A stretch of DNA of 64,000 bases from Streptococcus oralis (GTDB taxonomy: Bacteria > Bacillota > Bacilli > Lactobacillales > Streptococcaceae). Positions 42,393 to 50,586 of this stretch are shown here, one piece after another; within the stretch, counting starts at the first letter, position 1; the number at the start of each line of letters is the position of its first letter. Where the stretch lies: assembly GCF_003943415.1 (NCBI RefSeq), contig NZ_RJPK01000003.1:155173-219172 (forward strand), written 5' to 3'. Under the pieces are notes generated by a model that ran no database searches, was not told where the DNA came from, and saw only the letters and a program-made list of their open reading frames with translations. A program made the position numbers and the translations under genes.

Positions 42393-43061
42393 ATGAAAAA
42401 ATTTGTTGCTGAATTAATCGGTACATTTATGCTTGTGTTCATCGGAACAGGAGCTGTTGTTTTTGGAAATGGTCTTGAGGGTCTTGGACACCTTGGAATT
42501 GCTTTTGCCTTTGGTTTGGCAATTGTAGTCGCAGCTTCCTCAATCGGAACTGTTTCAGGTGCTCACTTGAACCCAGCTGTTTCGATCGCTATGTTTGTAA
42601 ACAAACGTTTGTCATCTTCAGAGCTTGTAAACTACATCCTTGGACAAGTAATTGGAGCTTTCCTTGCGTCAGCTGCAGTATTCTTCCTCTTGTCTAACTC
42701 AGGCGTGTCAACTGCTAGTCTTGGTGAAAATGCCTTGGCAAACGGTGTCACTGTCTTTGGTGGTTTCTTGTTTGAAACAATCGCAACATTCTTGTTTGTT
42801 TTGGTCATCATGACTGTAACATCAGCAAGCAAAGGTAATGGTGCGATTGCTGGTTTGGTGATTGGTTTGTCCTTGATGGCAATGATCCTTGTGGGATTGA
42901 ACATTACTGGACTTTCAGTTAACCCAGCTCGTAGCTTGGCACCAGCTGTCTTTGTAGGTGGCGCAGCCCTTCAACAAGTATGGATTTTCATCCTTGCTCC
43001 AATCGTTGGTGGTGTTCTTGCAGCACTTGTTGCGAAAAACTTCCTTGGAACAGAAGAATAA
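42393..43061 (+). CDS. Aquaporin / MIP-family channel
   Basis: 222 residues, six membrane helices with two NPA motifs (NPA at residues 60-62 and NPARS near 180). The size (222) is closer to AqpZ-type water channels than to GlpF (about 280). Other neutral solutes cannot be excluded. AAAGGAGA ribosome site before ATG 42393; an in-frame earlier ATG has no site. Own promoter and strong terminator. Confidence 0.92.
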   Translation: MKKFVAELIGTFMLVFIGTGAVVFGNGLEGLGHLGIAFAFGLAIVVAASSIGTVSGAHLNPAVSIAMFVNKRLSSSELVNYILGQVIGAFLASAAVFFLLSNSGVSTASLGENALANGVTVFGGFLFETIATFLFVLVIMTVTSASKGNGAIAGLVIGLSLMAMILVGLNITGLSVNPARSLAPAVFVGGAALQQVWIFILAPIVGGVLAALVAKNFLGTEE

Positions 43062-43070
43062 TTGAAATTC

Positions 43071-43109
43071 AAAAAGCCTTGCTCCTCATCTTGAGGAACA
43101 GGGCTTTTT
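43071..43109 (+). terminator. Intrinsic terminator after the aquaporin gene
   Basis: AAAAAGCC...TCCTCA-TCT-TGAGGA...GGCTTTTT. Confidence 0.9.
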
Positions 43110-43119
43110 CGTATCTGTT

Positions 43120-43317
43120 TATACTCAATGAAAATCAAAGAGCCAACTAGGAAACTATCCGCAGGTTGCTCAAAGCACTGCTTTGAGGTTGTAGATAGAA
43201 CTGACGAAGTCAGCTAAAAACATGGTTTTGAGGTTGTAGATGAAACTGACGAAGTCAGTAACCATGCATACGGCAAGGCGACGTTGACGCGGGTTGAAGA
43301 GATTTTCGAAGAGTATT
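43120..43317 (-). repeat. BOX element (boxA-boxB-boxB-boxC)
   Basis: On the minus strand it runs boxA (AATACTCTTCGAAAATCTCT and CAACGTCGCCTTGCCGTATG), two boxB units (each with ACTGACTTCGTCAGTTTCAT-like and CAACCTCAAA segments) and boxC (GCGGATAGTTTCCTAGTTGG, GATTTTCATTGAGTATA). boxB copies differ from each other. Its boxA edge contains the TAA that ends queF. Confidence 0.9.
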
Positions 43318-43807
43318 AGCGGTTGTCAATTTTCTCTGGATGAAGGTCGTGTTGAAAGAGGCGTTGTTCTGCCAAGCCTTCATACTTGGTTCCAGGTCTA
43401 CCGTAGTTGTAGTAGGGGTCGATTGAGATGCCACCGCGCGGAGTGAATTTTCCCCAGACTTCTAAATAGCGAGGGTCTAGTAGATTGACCAAGTCTTTCC
43501 CGATAGTGTTGATACAGTTTTCATGAAAATCTCCATGATTTCGGTAGCTAAAGAGGTAGAGTTTGAGGGATTTTGACTCGACACAGAGCTTGTCAGGAAT
43601 GTAGGAAATATAAATGGTTGCAAAGTCTGGCTGAGCAGTGATAGGGCACAGGGAGGTAAATTCAGGACAGTCGAATTTGATGAAATAGTCATTTTCCACA
43701 TGACGATTGTCAAAGGATTCGAGGACTTCTGGTTGATAGTCAAAAATGTAGGTAGTTTCTTTGTTGCCCAGTAGGCTTAGATTTTTCATTTCTTCTTGTT
43801 GTGACAT
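43316..43807 (-). CDS. queF: NADPH-dependent 7-cyano-7-deazaguanine reductase
   Basis: 163 residues, unimodular YkvM type. Catalytic Cys in [14 protein letters not shown] (about residue 54), the QueF motif [13 protein letters not shown] and [11 protein letters not shown]. Makes preQ1 from preQ0. Fourth gene of the queCDEF operon; the stop codon coincides with the edge of a BOX repeat. Confidence 0.95.
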   Translation of the reverse strand: MSQQEEMKNLSLLGNKETTYIFDYQPEVLESFDNRHVENDYFIKFDCPEFTSLCPITAQPDFATIYISYIPDKLCVESKSLKLYLFSYRNHGDFHENCINTIGKDLVNLLDPRYLEVWGKFTPRGGISIDPYYNYGRPGTKYEGLAEQRLFQHDLHPEKIDNR

Positions 43808-43824
43808 GATTTTTTCTTTCTAAT

Positions 43825-44541
43825 TTAAACACCACGCTGGTTGTCGTAGAGGAGGGTATGAAGTTGAGGAAGGACGCGGACATTGCCCCAGCTATCGTCA
43901 GCAGCGATGCGTTCCCAGAGTTCTTTGAGGCGGTCTAGTTGGTCTTGGACGATATTACCTGTAGCCTTGGGCTCAGGATTTCCAGCCGATAAGAAGAGAA
44001 CATCTGGTTGGTAACGTTCTTGAATCCCTTTAGCAAAGGCCAAATCGGCATCATCAAAGACAGGGATTTTAAAGGTGACCTTGTCTGGATCCAATTGGGA
44101 AACGATAAAGTCTAAAGTCTCGAAGTTAACTTCCATCTTGGAGGAAGGAGGTTTGGGGCTCAGAGTGACTTGGTCGATGTCTTTTAACCAATTTTGCCAG
44201 CGAGAGCCTTGGGTCTCAACAGCCAGAGTGACACCACGTTCCTTGAGCTTGGTGACGAGTTGAGCCATGTTGGCTGCTAGGATAGTAGGATTTCCCCCAG
44301 ACAGGGTTACATAGTCGTAGCTTCCCAGCTTATCTAAGGCGGCAATGACTTCGTCAGCTGTCATACGAGTAGGTTTTTCAGAACCATCCCAAGTAAAGGC
44401 AGAGTCGCACCAGTCGCAGTGGTAGTCGCAACCAGCAGTGCGGACAAACATGGTTTTCTGCCCGATAGCACGACCTTCACCTTGAAAGGTTGGCCCGAAA
44501 ATTTCAAGAACCGGTAGTTTGAGGACACGTTCCCTAGTCAT
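43825..44541 (-). CDS. queE: 7-carboxy-7-deazaguanine synthase
   Basis: 238 residues, radical SAM enzyme with CDYHCDWCDSAF (C-x3-C-x2-C, residues 34-41 region) and the LSGGNPTI strand. QueE family start EIFGPTFQGEGRAIG. Converts 6-carboxytetrahydropterin to CDG. Start overlaps the queD stop by eight bases. Confidence 0.95.
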   Translation of the reverse strand: MTRERVLKLPVLEIFGPTFQGEGRAIGQKTMFVRTAGCDYHCDWCDSAFTWDGSEKPTRMTADEVIAALDKLGSYDYVTLSGGNPTILAANMAQLVTKLKERGVTLAVETQGSRWQNWLKDIDQVTLSPKPPSSKMEVNFETLDFIVSQLDPDKVTFKIPVFDDADLAFAKGIQERYQPDVLFLSAGNPEPKATGNIVQDQLDRLKELWERIAADDSWGNVRVLPQLHTLLYDNQRGV

Positions 44542-44977
44542 CTAACCACTCCCGTCTAAACTCTGCAAAGGCAGTCGGAGTTTCATAGAGGCGAACGTAT
44601 TCCAAACGGAGACTGCGTTCGTCTGGCAACTCTTGGCTCATGGTTTGGAAAATCCAGTAAACCATATTTTCAGCAGTTGTGTTCATATAAGGCAGGGTTT
44701 CATTGAGATAGCGATGATCCAAGTGGGGCTCTAAGAAGTTCTTGTAGATCGCTTTAATGTCTCCAAAATCGTAGGTCATGCCCCGTTCATCTAAAAATCC
44801 ACTAACAGCAATCTGCAGATGATAAGTGTGGCCGTGCAGGGACTTGCATTTTCCTTCATAGTGAAAGAGGTGGTGGGCAGCGTCGAAGGTAAATTCTTTT
44901 GAAACTAAGGTTCTGTGAGGGTTGTAGACAAGAGACTCCCCAGTTTCCTGTTTGATTTCTTTGGGTGCAAAAAACAT
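44534..44977 (-). CDS. queD: 6-carboxy-5,6,7,8-tetrahydropterin synthase
   Basis: 147 residues from ATG 44977 (GAAAGGAGAGGG upstream). EFTFDAAHHLFHYEGKC and SLHGHTYHLQIAVSG supply zinc histidines, DFGDIKAIY is the QueD motif, and the C terminus has the LYETPTAFAEF stretch with the conserved glutamate. Its start shares one base with the queC stop. Confidence 0.95.
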   Translation of the reverse strand: MFFAPKEIKQETGESLVYNPHRTLVSKEFTFDAAHHLFHYEGKCKSLHGHTYHLQIAVSGFLDERGMTYDFGDIKAIYKNFLEPHLDHRYLNETLPYMNTTAENMVYWIFQTMSQELPDERSLRLEYVRLYETPTAFAEFRREWLDD

Positions 44978-45630
44978 TAGCCCTCTCCTTTCTGTGAGAG
45001 ATAAACATCTAGTCCATGCTGACGTAGGTTGCAGGCTGGACAATCTCCACAGCCACTTCCGATAATCCCATTGTAGCAGGTCAAGGTCTTTTCACGAACA
45101 TAGTCAAAGGCACCGAGTTGATCGGCTAACTCCCAAGTTTCAGCCTTGTCTAACCACATGAGAGGTGTTTGGATAACAAAGTCGTAATCCATAGCAAGGT
45201 TGAGGGTAACATTGAGAGATTTGACAAAGACATCTCGGCAGTCAGGGTAGCCTGAGAAGTCTGTCTCGCAGACACCTGTGACGATGTCTTTAATGCCTCG
45301 TTGCTTAGCAAGAACTGCCGCAAAGGACAGAAAGAGGTGGTTGCGACCGTCAACAAAGGTATTGGGAATCTCTCCCTCTTTTTGCTCGATTTCCAGATCA
45401 GAAGTCAAGGCATTTTCAGTGATTTGTCCCAGTAGAGACATATCCAAGATGTGATGACGAATGCCTTGCTCCTTAGCGATTTCTCTAGCAACTTGAATTT
45501 CGAGATGATGGCGTTGGCCGTAGGCAAAGGTGACAGCTTCGACCGTTTCATAGTGTTCTTTAGCCCAAAAGAGGCAGGTTGTGGAATCTTGGCCACCACT
45601 AAAGACGACCAAGGCTGATTGACGTTTCAT
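44977..45630 (-). CDS. queC: 7-cyano-7-deazaguanine synthase
   Basis: 217 residues, PP-loop ATPase: [16 protein letters not shown] at the N terminus, zinc cysteines in [13 protein letters not shown] near the C terminus. Last step to preQ0 (CDG to preQ0 with ammonia and ATP). Start 45630 has GGAAGGAG. Behind a preQ1-I-like leader. Confidence 0.96.
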   Translation of the reverse strand: MKRQSALVVFSGGQDSTTCLFWAKEHYETVEAVTFAYGQRHHLEIQVAREIAKEQGIRHHILDMSLLGQITENALTSDLEIEQKEGEIPNTFVDGRNHLFLSFAAVLAKQRGIKDIVTGVCETDFSGYPDCRDVFVKSLNVTLNLAMDYDFVIQTPLMWLDKAETWELADQLGAFDYVREKTLTCYNGIIGSGCGDCPACNLRQHGLDVYLSQKGEG

Positions 45631-45666
45631 AGTACTCCTTCCAAAGTGGGAAATGTTCAGAGCACG

Positions 45667-45741
45667 CAAAAAGCTCCCTTGAGGGGAGCTAAAAAATACC
45701 AAGTAGAGGTTTTTTTTAGCGATGGCATGTCCCAAACATCG
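45667..45741 (-). promoter_or_regulatory. preQ1-I-like riboswitch with terminator upstream of queCDEF
   Basis: The 36-nt aptamer (45706-45741) has P1 arms CGATG and CATCG, loop TTTGGGACATGC, then the A-rich tail CTAAAAAAAA and CCTC, whose CCT can pair with the loop GGG to form the H-type pseudoknot of preQ1-I. The base before the 3' P1 arm is C, the ligand-pairing base. Below it a terminator AGCTCCCCTCAAGGGAGCT with T-run (45667-45690). Controlled genes make preQ1, which supports the call. Confidence 0.75.
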
Positions 45742-45795
45742 TAATATTCTACCTACAGTCTAGCATATTTTTTAAAAAATGGCAAAGGGCAAGAA

Positions 45796-45828
45796 AAAAG
45801 AGACCAAATAAAGCACTTGGTCTCTAGT
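45796..45828 (-). terminator. Intrinsic terminator of trxA
   Basis: Minus strand AGAGACCAAG...TTGGTCTCT plus T-run, next to the trxA stop. Confidence 0.85.
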
Positions 45829-45832
45829 GTGA

Positions 45833-46147
45833 TTAACTCAATTCAGCAACGATGGCCTTGATTTGTTCTGCTGTGTGTACTCCAGCAACTTGTTTCACCA
45901 CTTGGCCGTCTTTTTTGAAGAGAAGAGTTGGGATAGACATGATTCCAAAGGCACGAGCTGTGTTTGGATTTTCATCAACGTCCATTTTAACGATTTTCAA
46001 GACATCTTCTGAAAGTTCTTCAGACAATTTATCCAAGATTGGACCTTGCATACGACATGGACCACACCAAGTTGCCCAGAAGTCTACCAAGACCAAACCG
46101 TCTTTTGTCTCTTGTTCAAATGTTGCATCTGTAATTGCTTTTGCCAT
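45833..46147 (-). CDS. trxA: Thioredoxin
   Basis: 104 residues with WCGPC at residues 27-31, the FGIMSIPTLLFKKDG cis-proline loop and DVDENPNTA. Cytosolic disulfide reductant. Sixteen bases after the DUF4649 gene, so probably on the same transcript from the promoter at 46414-46442. AAGGAG ribosome site. Confidence 0.97.
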   Translation of the reverse strand: MAKAITDATFEQETKDGLVLVDFWATWCGPCRMQGPILDKLSEELSEDVLKIVKMDVDENPNTARAFGIMSIPTLLFKKDGQVVKQVAGVHTAEQIKAIVAELS

Positions 46148-46162
46148 AGTATTTCTCCTTTT

Positions 46163-46384
46163 TTAGTTATATTGGCTTAAATCTTGTTTCATGAGATAGA
46201 AGAAGACATCTCCATAAGTCCCATGGTAGTCCAAATCATGACCATTGTAAGTTAATTTTTGGACAGTGTAGTAATCCGCGACGCCGATAAGGCAGGCTTG
46301 TTGAGAACGTTCAAAGTCTTGATAAGACTCGAAAGTCATAGTTCTCTCTTGTTTGCTGGCGTCTAGGTAGGTAATTTCGATCAT
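46163..46384 (-). CDS. DUF4649-family small protein
   Basis: 73 residues, soluble, no recognisable catalytic motif; matches DUF4649 streptococcal proteins. AAAGGAG ribosome site, consensus promoter upstream and thioredoxin behind it. A role in the redox unit is possible but not shown. Confidence 0.75.
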   Translation of the reverse strand: MIEITYLDASKQERTMTFESYQDFERSQQACLIGVADYYTVQKLTYNGHDLDYHGTYGDVFFYLMKQDLSQYN

Positions 46385-46413
46385 ATAAAACTCCTTTATT
46401 CGATCTTGACTTT

Positions 46414-46442
46414 ATTGTACTCCTTGAAACGAGGAATGTCAA
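46414..46442 (-). promoter_or_regulatory. Consensus promoter of the DUF4649-trxA unit
   Basis: Minus strand TTGACA (46437-46442), 17 bases, TACAAT (46414-46419). Confidence 0.88.
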
Positions 46443-46451
46443 GAAAAATGA

Positions 46452-46463
46452 TTGCGCACGCAA
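46452..46463. promoter_or_regulatory. Candidate MarR operator upstream of DUF4649-trxA
   Basis: TTGCGCACGCAA, nine bases upstream of the -35 hexamer; matches the site at the marR promoter (TTGCGCATGCAA) in 11 of 12 bases. Confidence 0.6.
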
Positions 46464-46482
46464 CTTTTTTAAAAAAATCTGA

Positions 46483-46863
46483 TTAAGAAATGAAGTCAAG
46501 ATTCATTTCCAGTCTTTCTTCGATGACCTTTTGTAGATAAGCCAGAGTTGTCTGTCCCTCGTCAGTCAGGCAGATAAAACTAGCCCGTCTATCCTGATCG
46601 CAACATCGGCGACTAAGCAAACCGCAGTTTTTCTCTTCTAGTCGGGCCACCATTCGAGAAACAGCGCTCGGACTGAGATGGAGTTTATCTGGCAGGTCAA
46701 TCTGCCGTAAGGACTTTTCATTAGCTAGATTCAGATAGTAGAGCAGGTAAAACTCTTTTAAGGTCAGCCTTTGTTCACTCTGCTGGGCGATGGTTTCTTC
46801 CAACATAGTTTCCATTTCCTTTTGACGGCGGTTGTAGTCAAACCATTTTTCTAAGTAGGTCAT
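46483..46863 (-). CDS. MarR-family transcriptional regulator
   Basis: 126 residues. Winged helix with LTLKEFYLLYYLNLANEKSL, PDKLHLSPSAVSRMVARLEE and the wing LSRRCCDQDRRASFICLTDE. The paired cysteines CC in the wing may be redox-active. Start 46863 has AAAGGAG. A palindrome after its -10 predicts autorepression; the same palindrome lies before the trx unit promoter. Confidence 0.88.
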   Translation of the reverse strand: MTYLEKWFDYNRRQKEMETMLEETIAQQSEQRLTLKEFYLLYYLNLANEKSLRQIDLPDKLHLSPSAVSRMVARLEEKNCGLLSRRCCDQDRRASFICLTDEGQTTLAYLQKVIEERLEMNLDFIS

Positions 46864-46932
46864 TGCTTTCTCCTTTCTTTTCAAAGTAAAAATCACAAAA
46901 TCATTGCTGACTGTCTTTGTAACATAAGATGA

Positions 46933-46975
46933 TTGCGCATGCAATGATTATACTACTTTTAGCTAATCCTTGCAA
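46933..46975 (-). promoter_or_regulatory. Promoter and operator of the marR gene
   Basis: Minus strand TTGCAA (46970-46975), 17 bases, TATAAT (46947-46952), then TTGCATGCGCAA (46933-46944) at the start of transcription. Confidence 0.8.
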
Positions 46976-47059
46976 GAAAGAAAAATTTCGATATTTCCTT
47001 GAAATTTTCTGAAAAAAGAGTAAACTGGTATGCAAGAATTCTATTTCAAGGAGTTTGAG

Positions 47060-47434
47060 ATGAAGTTATATGTTCAATTAATGATTCTCTTTGTGATTTC
47101 TCTAATCGGTGAGGGAATCTCCAGTTTCTTTCATCTGCCTATTCCAGGCAGTATTATCGGTTTGATTATTCTTTTTCTAGCCCTGCAATTCAAGTGGCTA
47201 AGGACCAGGCATGTCAACATGGTCGGGAATTTCTTGCTGGCCAATATGACCATTCTCTTTTTGCCACCAGCAGTTGGAATCATGGAAAAGTTTGATGTGA
47301 TTGCCCCTTATCTCTTGCCCATTGTCTTGATTGTCTTTTTTGCGGCTGTCATCAACATTATCCTCATCGCCCTAGTGGTTCAGTTTATCAAGCGACGGTT
47401 TGAGGGAGATTATGAGAAAGGAGAAGCCAAATGA
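47060..47434 (+). CDS. lrgA: LrgA/CidA-family holin-like membrane protein
   Basis: 124 residues from ATG 47060 (AAGGAG upstream). Four membrane segments and the LrgA pattern IPGSIIGLIILFLALQF and LLANMTILFLPPAVGIMEKF. With LrgB it modulates murein hydrolase activity or pyruvate-related transport. Divergent from marR; overlaps lrgB by four bases. Confidence 0.88.
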   Translation: MKLYVQLMILFVISLIGEGISSFFHLPIPGSIIGLIILFLALQFKWLRTRHVNMVGNFLLANMTILFLPPAVGIMEKFDVIAPYLLPIVLIVFFAAVINIILIALVVQFIKRRFEGDYEKGEAK

Positions 47435-48126
47435 GTGAATTTGTTTCCAATCCCCTGTTTGGGATTGCTCTGTCTATCCTAGCTTATCTAGTGGGAATGT
47501 TGATTTACAGGCGTTTCCCCCATCCATTAACAACGCCCTTGCTTTTGTCGGCAATTTTCATTATCATCCTTCTTAAGGCGACGGGTATTTCTTACCAAGA
47601 TTACTACCAAGGCGGGGTTTATCTGAACAACTTGATTGTCCCATCGACCGTGGCTCTAGGGATTCCGCTTTATAAAAGTTTTCATCTGATGAAGCACCAT
47701 GCTCGGAGTATTCTCTTTGGTAGTCTGCTAGCAGTAGTTGTCAATACTAGCTTCACTGCCATAGTGGCGAAAATCTTTGGCATGGACTTTTTCCTAGCCA
47801 TTTCTCTCTTTCCCAAGTCAGTGACAACCGCCATGGCAGTGGGAATCACAGAAAAATTGCAAGGTTTGACGACTGTGACCTTGGTGGTTGTAGTAGCAAC
47901 TGGGATTTTAACAAGTGTTATTGGACCAACCCTTTTGAAGTGGTTGAAGATTGATGATCCAGTGGCTGTAGGCCTTTCTCTTGGAGGGACAGGGCATGCT
48001 GTCGGAACGGGAACGGCCTTTCGATATGGTTCTGTAGCAGGAGCCATGGGTGGCTTGGCTATCGGTGTAACTGGTATTCTCTACGTATTTGTAAGCCCCA
48101 TCGTGGCCAGCTTGATATTGAGTTAA
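47431..48126 (+). CDS. lrgB: LrgB-family membrane protein
   Basis: 231 residues, about seven membrane segments, with FPKSVTTAMAVGITEKLQG, GLSLGGTGHAVGTGTAF and GAMGGLAIGVTGILY, the LrgB/CidB signatures. Partner of the preceding LrgA-type protein; ATGA overlap. Confidence 0.93.
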   Translation: MSEFVSNPLFGIALSILAYLVGMLIYRRFPHPLTTPLLLSAIFIIILLKATGISYQDYYQGGVYLNNLIVPSTVALGIPLYKSFHLMKHHARSILFGSLLAVVVNTSFTAIVAKIFGMDFFLAISLFPKSVTTAMAVGITEKLQGLTTVTLVVVVATGILTSVIGPTLLKWLKIDDPVAVGLSLGGTGHAVGTGTAFRYGSVAGAMGGLAIGVTGILYVFVSPIVASLILS

Positions 48127-48133
48127 AGAAAAA

Positions 48134-48160
48134 CCCAGCTTTTTAGCTGGGCATTTTTAT
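48134..48160 (+). terminator. Intrinsic terminator after lrgB
   Basis: CCCAGCT-TTT-AGCTGGG followed by CATTTTTATT; reverse strand also has an A/T-rich flank, so it may work for the convergent ABC operon too. Confidence 0.85.
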
Positions 48161-48891
48161 TGCAAGTTGACCTTATTTTTCAAGATGTAGTAGGTTCCGA
48201 GGTAGTAGATAATTGCTAGAATGAAATCTTTGAGGATATCAGCGCTGATTAGGAGGTTAAAATCATAATCCATTCGGAAGAAGATGGAAATATAGCCAAT
48301 CACGATGTTAAGCACGATATAGGCTAAAATTCCCATAGCGGTACGATACTCGTTAAATAGTTGACCAATTGAGATGCAAAGGTAAATAGATAAAATCCAA
48401 GTAATTGAACCCACCAGAAGAGAGAGGGCATAGAGCCAACCGTAACCGAGATAAGGAGAGATAAATCGATAGAGGAGTGGCAAATCTTTCACTACAGGGG
48501 TGAGTGAGAAGATAATAATGATACTCAAGATAAATACAATATAGCTTATGATTGACCAAATGAGAGCACCCAGTAATTTGGCGGTGATGATTTGGTGTTC
48601 AGAGACGGGCAGAGTCAATGTCAGATAGCCCTGACGATCGTAGACACTTCCCTTGAAGCGTCGAACGATTAGAAAGATCGTCGCGATCCAGAGAGTAACG
48701 CTGAGCCCCCCAAAAACTAAGATCAGAAAGCCTAACAGATAGTAGGGCTCATTACCATAGCTAGTGTAGGTCTGACTAATACCAGAAATGGATGCACCAA
48801 TCAAAACCGAAATTGCAAGCACAGCACCGTAGAGAGCTAGATACCATTTGTTAACATTTTTAAATTCATAACGAACTAAATTCCAAAACAT
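48157..48891 (-). CDS. ABC-2 type membrane permease
   Basis: 244 residues with six hydrophobic segments; FWNLVRYEFKNVNKWY start and VYDRQGYLTLTLPVSEHQII between helices are typical for ABC-2 transporters of the YtrC/BcrB sort. Third gene of a GntR-ABC operon, 15 bases after the ATPase. Exports an unknown amphiphile or peptide. Confidence 0.9.
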   Translation of the reverse strand: MFWNLVRYEFKNVNKWYLALYGAVLAISVLIGASISGISQTYTSYGNEPYYLLGFLILVFGGLSVTLWIATIFLIVRRFKGSVYDRQGYLTLTLPVSEHQIITAKLLGALIWSIISYIVFILSIIIIFSLTPVVKDLPLLYRFISPYLGYGWLYALSLLVGSITWILSIYLCISIGQLFNEYRTAMGILAYIVLNIVIGYISIFFRMDYDFNLLISADILKDFILAIIYYLGTYYILKNKVNLQ

Positions 48892-48906
48892 AATAATCTC
48901 CTTTGT

Positions 48907-49602
48907 CTAAGCCTTGAACTCCTGGCGGAAGAGCTGGTCAATTGACTCACCTGACTCATAACGAATATCATCAACATTTCCTTGACGAACAACTTTTCCG
49001 TTATTTAGGAAGATGATTTCGTCCAAGATCGGCTCAATATCTGAAATCAAGTGGGTAGAAATCAAGACAGTTGAAGTTGGTGAGTAGTTGTTGATGATGG
49101 TGTTCAAGATATAGTCACGGGCAGCTGGATCCACACCACCAATCGGTTCGTCGAGCACGTAGAGACGAGCTTCACGGCTCATAACCAGGATGAGCTGAAC
49201 CTTTTCCTTGTTTCCTTTTGACAATTTCTTGAGACGACTGTTTTCATCAATGCCAAGATCTGCTAAAAGGTGCTGAGCCCGCTCAAGATTGAAATCTTGG
49301 TAGAAAGTTTTAAAGTAGGTCAGTGCTTCTTTGATTTTCATCTGTTCATTCAGATAAGTCGTGTCTGGTAGATAAGAGACAATGGCCTTGGTAGCAGGAC
49401 TTGGGTCCATGTTGTTAATGAGGACACGACCTTGGTCTGGTTGGAGAAGTCCGTTGATCAGCTTGATCAAGGTTGTTTTTCCAGATCCGTTTGGACCGAG
49501 AAGCCCGACGATTTTTCCAGCGGGAATCTCAAGGGAAACATTGTTAAGGGCTGCTGTAGCCCCATAGGATTTGGATACATTTTCAAACGCTAGTAATGTC
49601 AT
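48907..49602 (-). CDS. ABC transporter ATP-binding protein
   Basis: 231 residues. Walker A GPNGSGKTTL, signature LSKGNKEKVQL, Walker B LYVLDEPIGGVDP, H-loop ISTHLISDIEP: the BcrA/YtrB type. Start at 49602 has AAAGGAG; four bases after the regulator gene. Energises the ABC-2 permease. Confidence 0.94.
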   Translation of the reverse strand: MTLLAFENVSKSYGATAALNNVSLEIPAGKIVGLLGPNGSGKTTLIKLINGLLQPDQGRVLINNMDPSPATKAIVSYLPDTTYLNEQMKIKEALTYFKTFYQDFNLERAQHLLADLGIDENSRLKKLSKGNKEKVQLILVMSREARLYVLDEPIGGVDPAARDYILNTIINNYSPTSTVLISTHLISDIEPILDEIIFLNNGKVVRQGNVDDIRYESGESIDQLFRQEFKA

Positions 49603-49606
49603 AATT

Positions 49607-49975
49607 TTACACTCCTTTGATGTATTCGCTAAGCACACTTGGCAGTTCTTCTTTTTGATAGCCGAATTGAAGCATGCCCGTTACAAAGTTTTTCAGTTGC
49701 TCCTCAGAATGCTGTTTGCGGGACTGAACGATGAGATCTAAGTCCTCAGTGACAAAACGACCAGTAGTCCGCTTGCTATAAACGAAGCCCTCGCGCTCAA
49801 GATCAGACAAGGCGCGCTGAATGGTATTGGGATTGACCCCAGCCTCGCTCGCTAGTTCCCTTACGGTTGGGAGCTGTTGGTTGGGTTCCAGTTCATGGGA
49901 AACAATCTGTAATTTGATTTTTTCCATAATCTGCAAATAAATCGGTTTTGTATTATCAAATGACCAGGACATCAT
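49607..49975 (-). CDS. GntR-family (YtrA subfamily) transcriptional regulator
   Basis: 122 residues. N-terminal winged helix PIYLQIMEKIKLQIVSHELE, LPTVRELASEAGVNPNTIQR and GRFVTEDL, then a short dimer helix as in YtrA. Usually represses its own ABC transporter operon and responds to cell-wall-active compounds. ATGATG allows two starts (49975 or 49972). AAAGGAG upstream. Confidence 0.92.
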   Translation of the reverse strand: MMSWSFDNTKPIYLQIMEKIKLQIVSHELEPNQQLPTVRELASEAGVNPNTIQRALSDLEREGFVYSKRTTGRFVTEDLDLIVQSRKQHSEEQLKNFVTGMLQFGYQKEELPSVLSEYIKGV

Positions 49976-50075
49976 AGTCTCCTTTCTTTTTCTTTATTGT
50001 TCTAATTAAATAATACAATAAAACAAAAAACTTGTCAAGTAAAAATAAGAATTGTTTTGGGAATTGCTCAAAAAA

Positions 50076-50084
50076 TGGTATAAT
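50076..50084 (+). promoter_or_regulatory. Extended -10 promoter of the nrdR operon
   Basis: TGGTATAAT at 50076-50084, before an AAGGAGGG ribosome site. Confidence 0.65.
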
Positions 50085-50112
50085 GAAAAGAAAACGACAA
50101 GGAGGGAAATGC

Positions 50113-50586
50113 ATGCGTTGTCCAAAATGTGGGGCTACCAAGTCTAGTGTTGTTGATAGTCGACAAGCCGAAGAAGGAAATACCATCCGCCGAAGACGTG
50201 AGTGCGACGAGTGTCAGCATCGTTTTACAACCTATGAACGAGTAGAAGAAAGAACATTGGTTGTCGTCAAAAAAGACGGTACGCGAGAGCAGTTTTCGAG
50301 AGATAAAATCTTTAATGGGATTATCCGCTCAGCCCAGAAGCGCCCTGTTTCGAGTGATGAAATCAACATGGTGGTCAATCGTATTGAGCAAAAACTCCGT
50401 AGTCGCAGTGAGAATGAGATCCAAAGTGAATATATTGGCTCTTTAGTCATGGAAGAATTGGCAGAGCTTGATGAGATTACCTATGTTCGTTTTGCCAGTG
50501 TTTACCGTAGCTTTAAGGATGTGAGTGAGTTGGAGAGCCTGCTCCAGCAAATCACCCAGTCCTCTAAAAAGAAAAAGGAAAAATAG
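50113..50586 (+). CDS. nrdR: Ribonucleotide reductase regulator NrdR
   Basis: 157 residues, the usual length. Zinc ribbon MRCPKCG...RRRECDEC at 1-35, then the ATP-cone domain ([20 protein letters not shown]). Represses nrd genes via ATP/dATP sensing. Start 50113 (AAGGAGGGAA upstream). First gene of nrdR-dnaB-dnaI-nitroreductase-der; dnaB follows with no gap. Confidence 0.97.
   Translation: MRCPKCGATKSSVVDSRQAEEGNTIRRRRECDECQHRFTTYERVEERTLVVVKKDGTREQFSRDKIFNGIIRSAQKRPVSSDEINMVVNRIEQKLRSRSENEIQSEYIGSLVMEELAELDEITYVRFASVYRSFKDVSELESLLQQITQSSKKKKEK

Noticed and set aside
43120-43317. Possible CRISPR array because of repeated units
   Set aside because: Only two similar boxB units without regular spacers; the sequence is a BOX element and no cas gene is present.
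45631-45735. Longer queC start
   Set aside because: It would run through the preQ1-like leader and terminator; 45630 has a good ribosome site and matches the family start.
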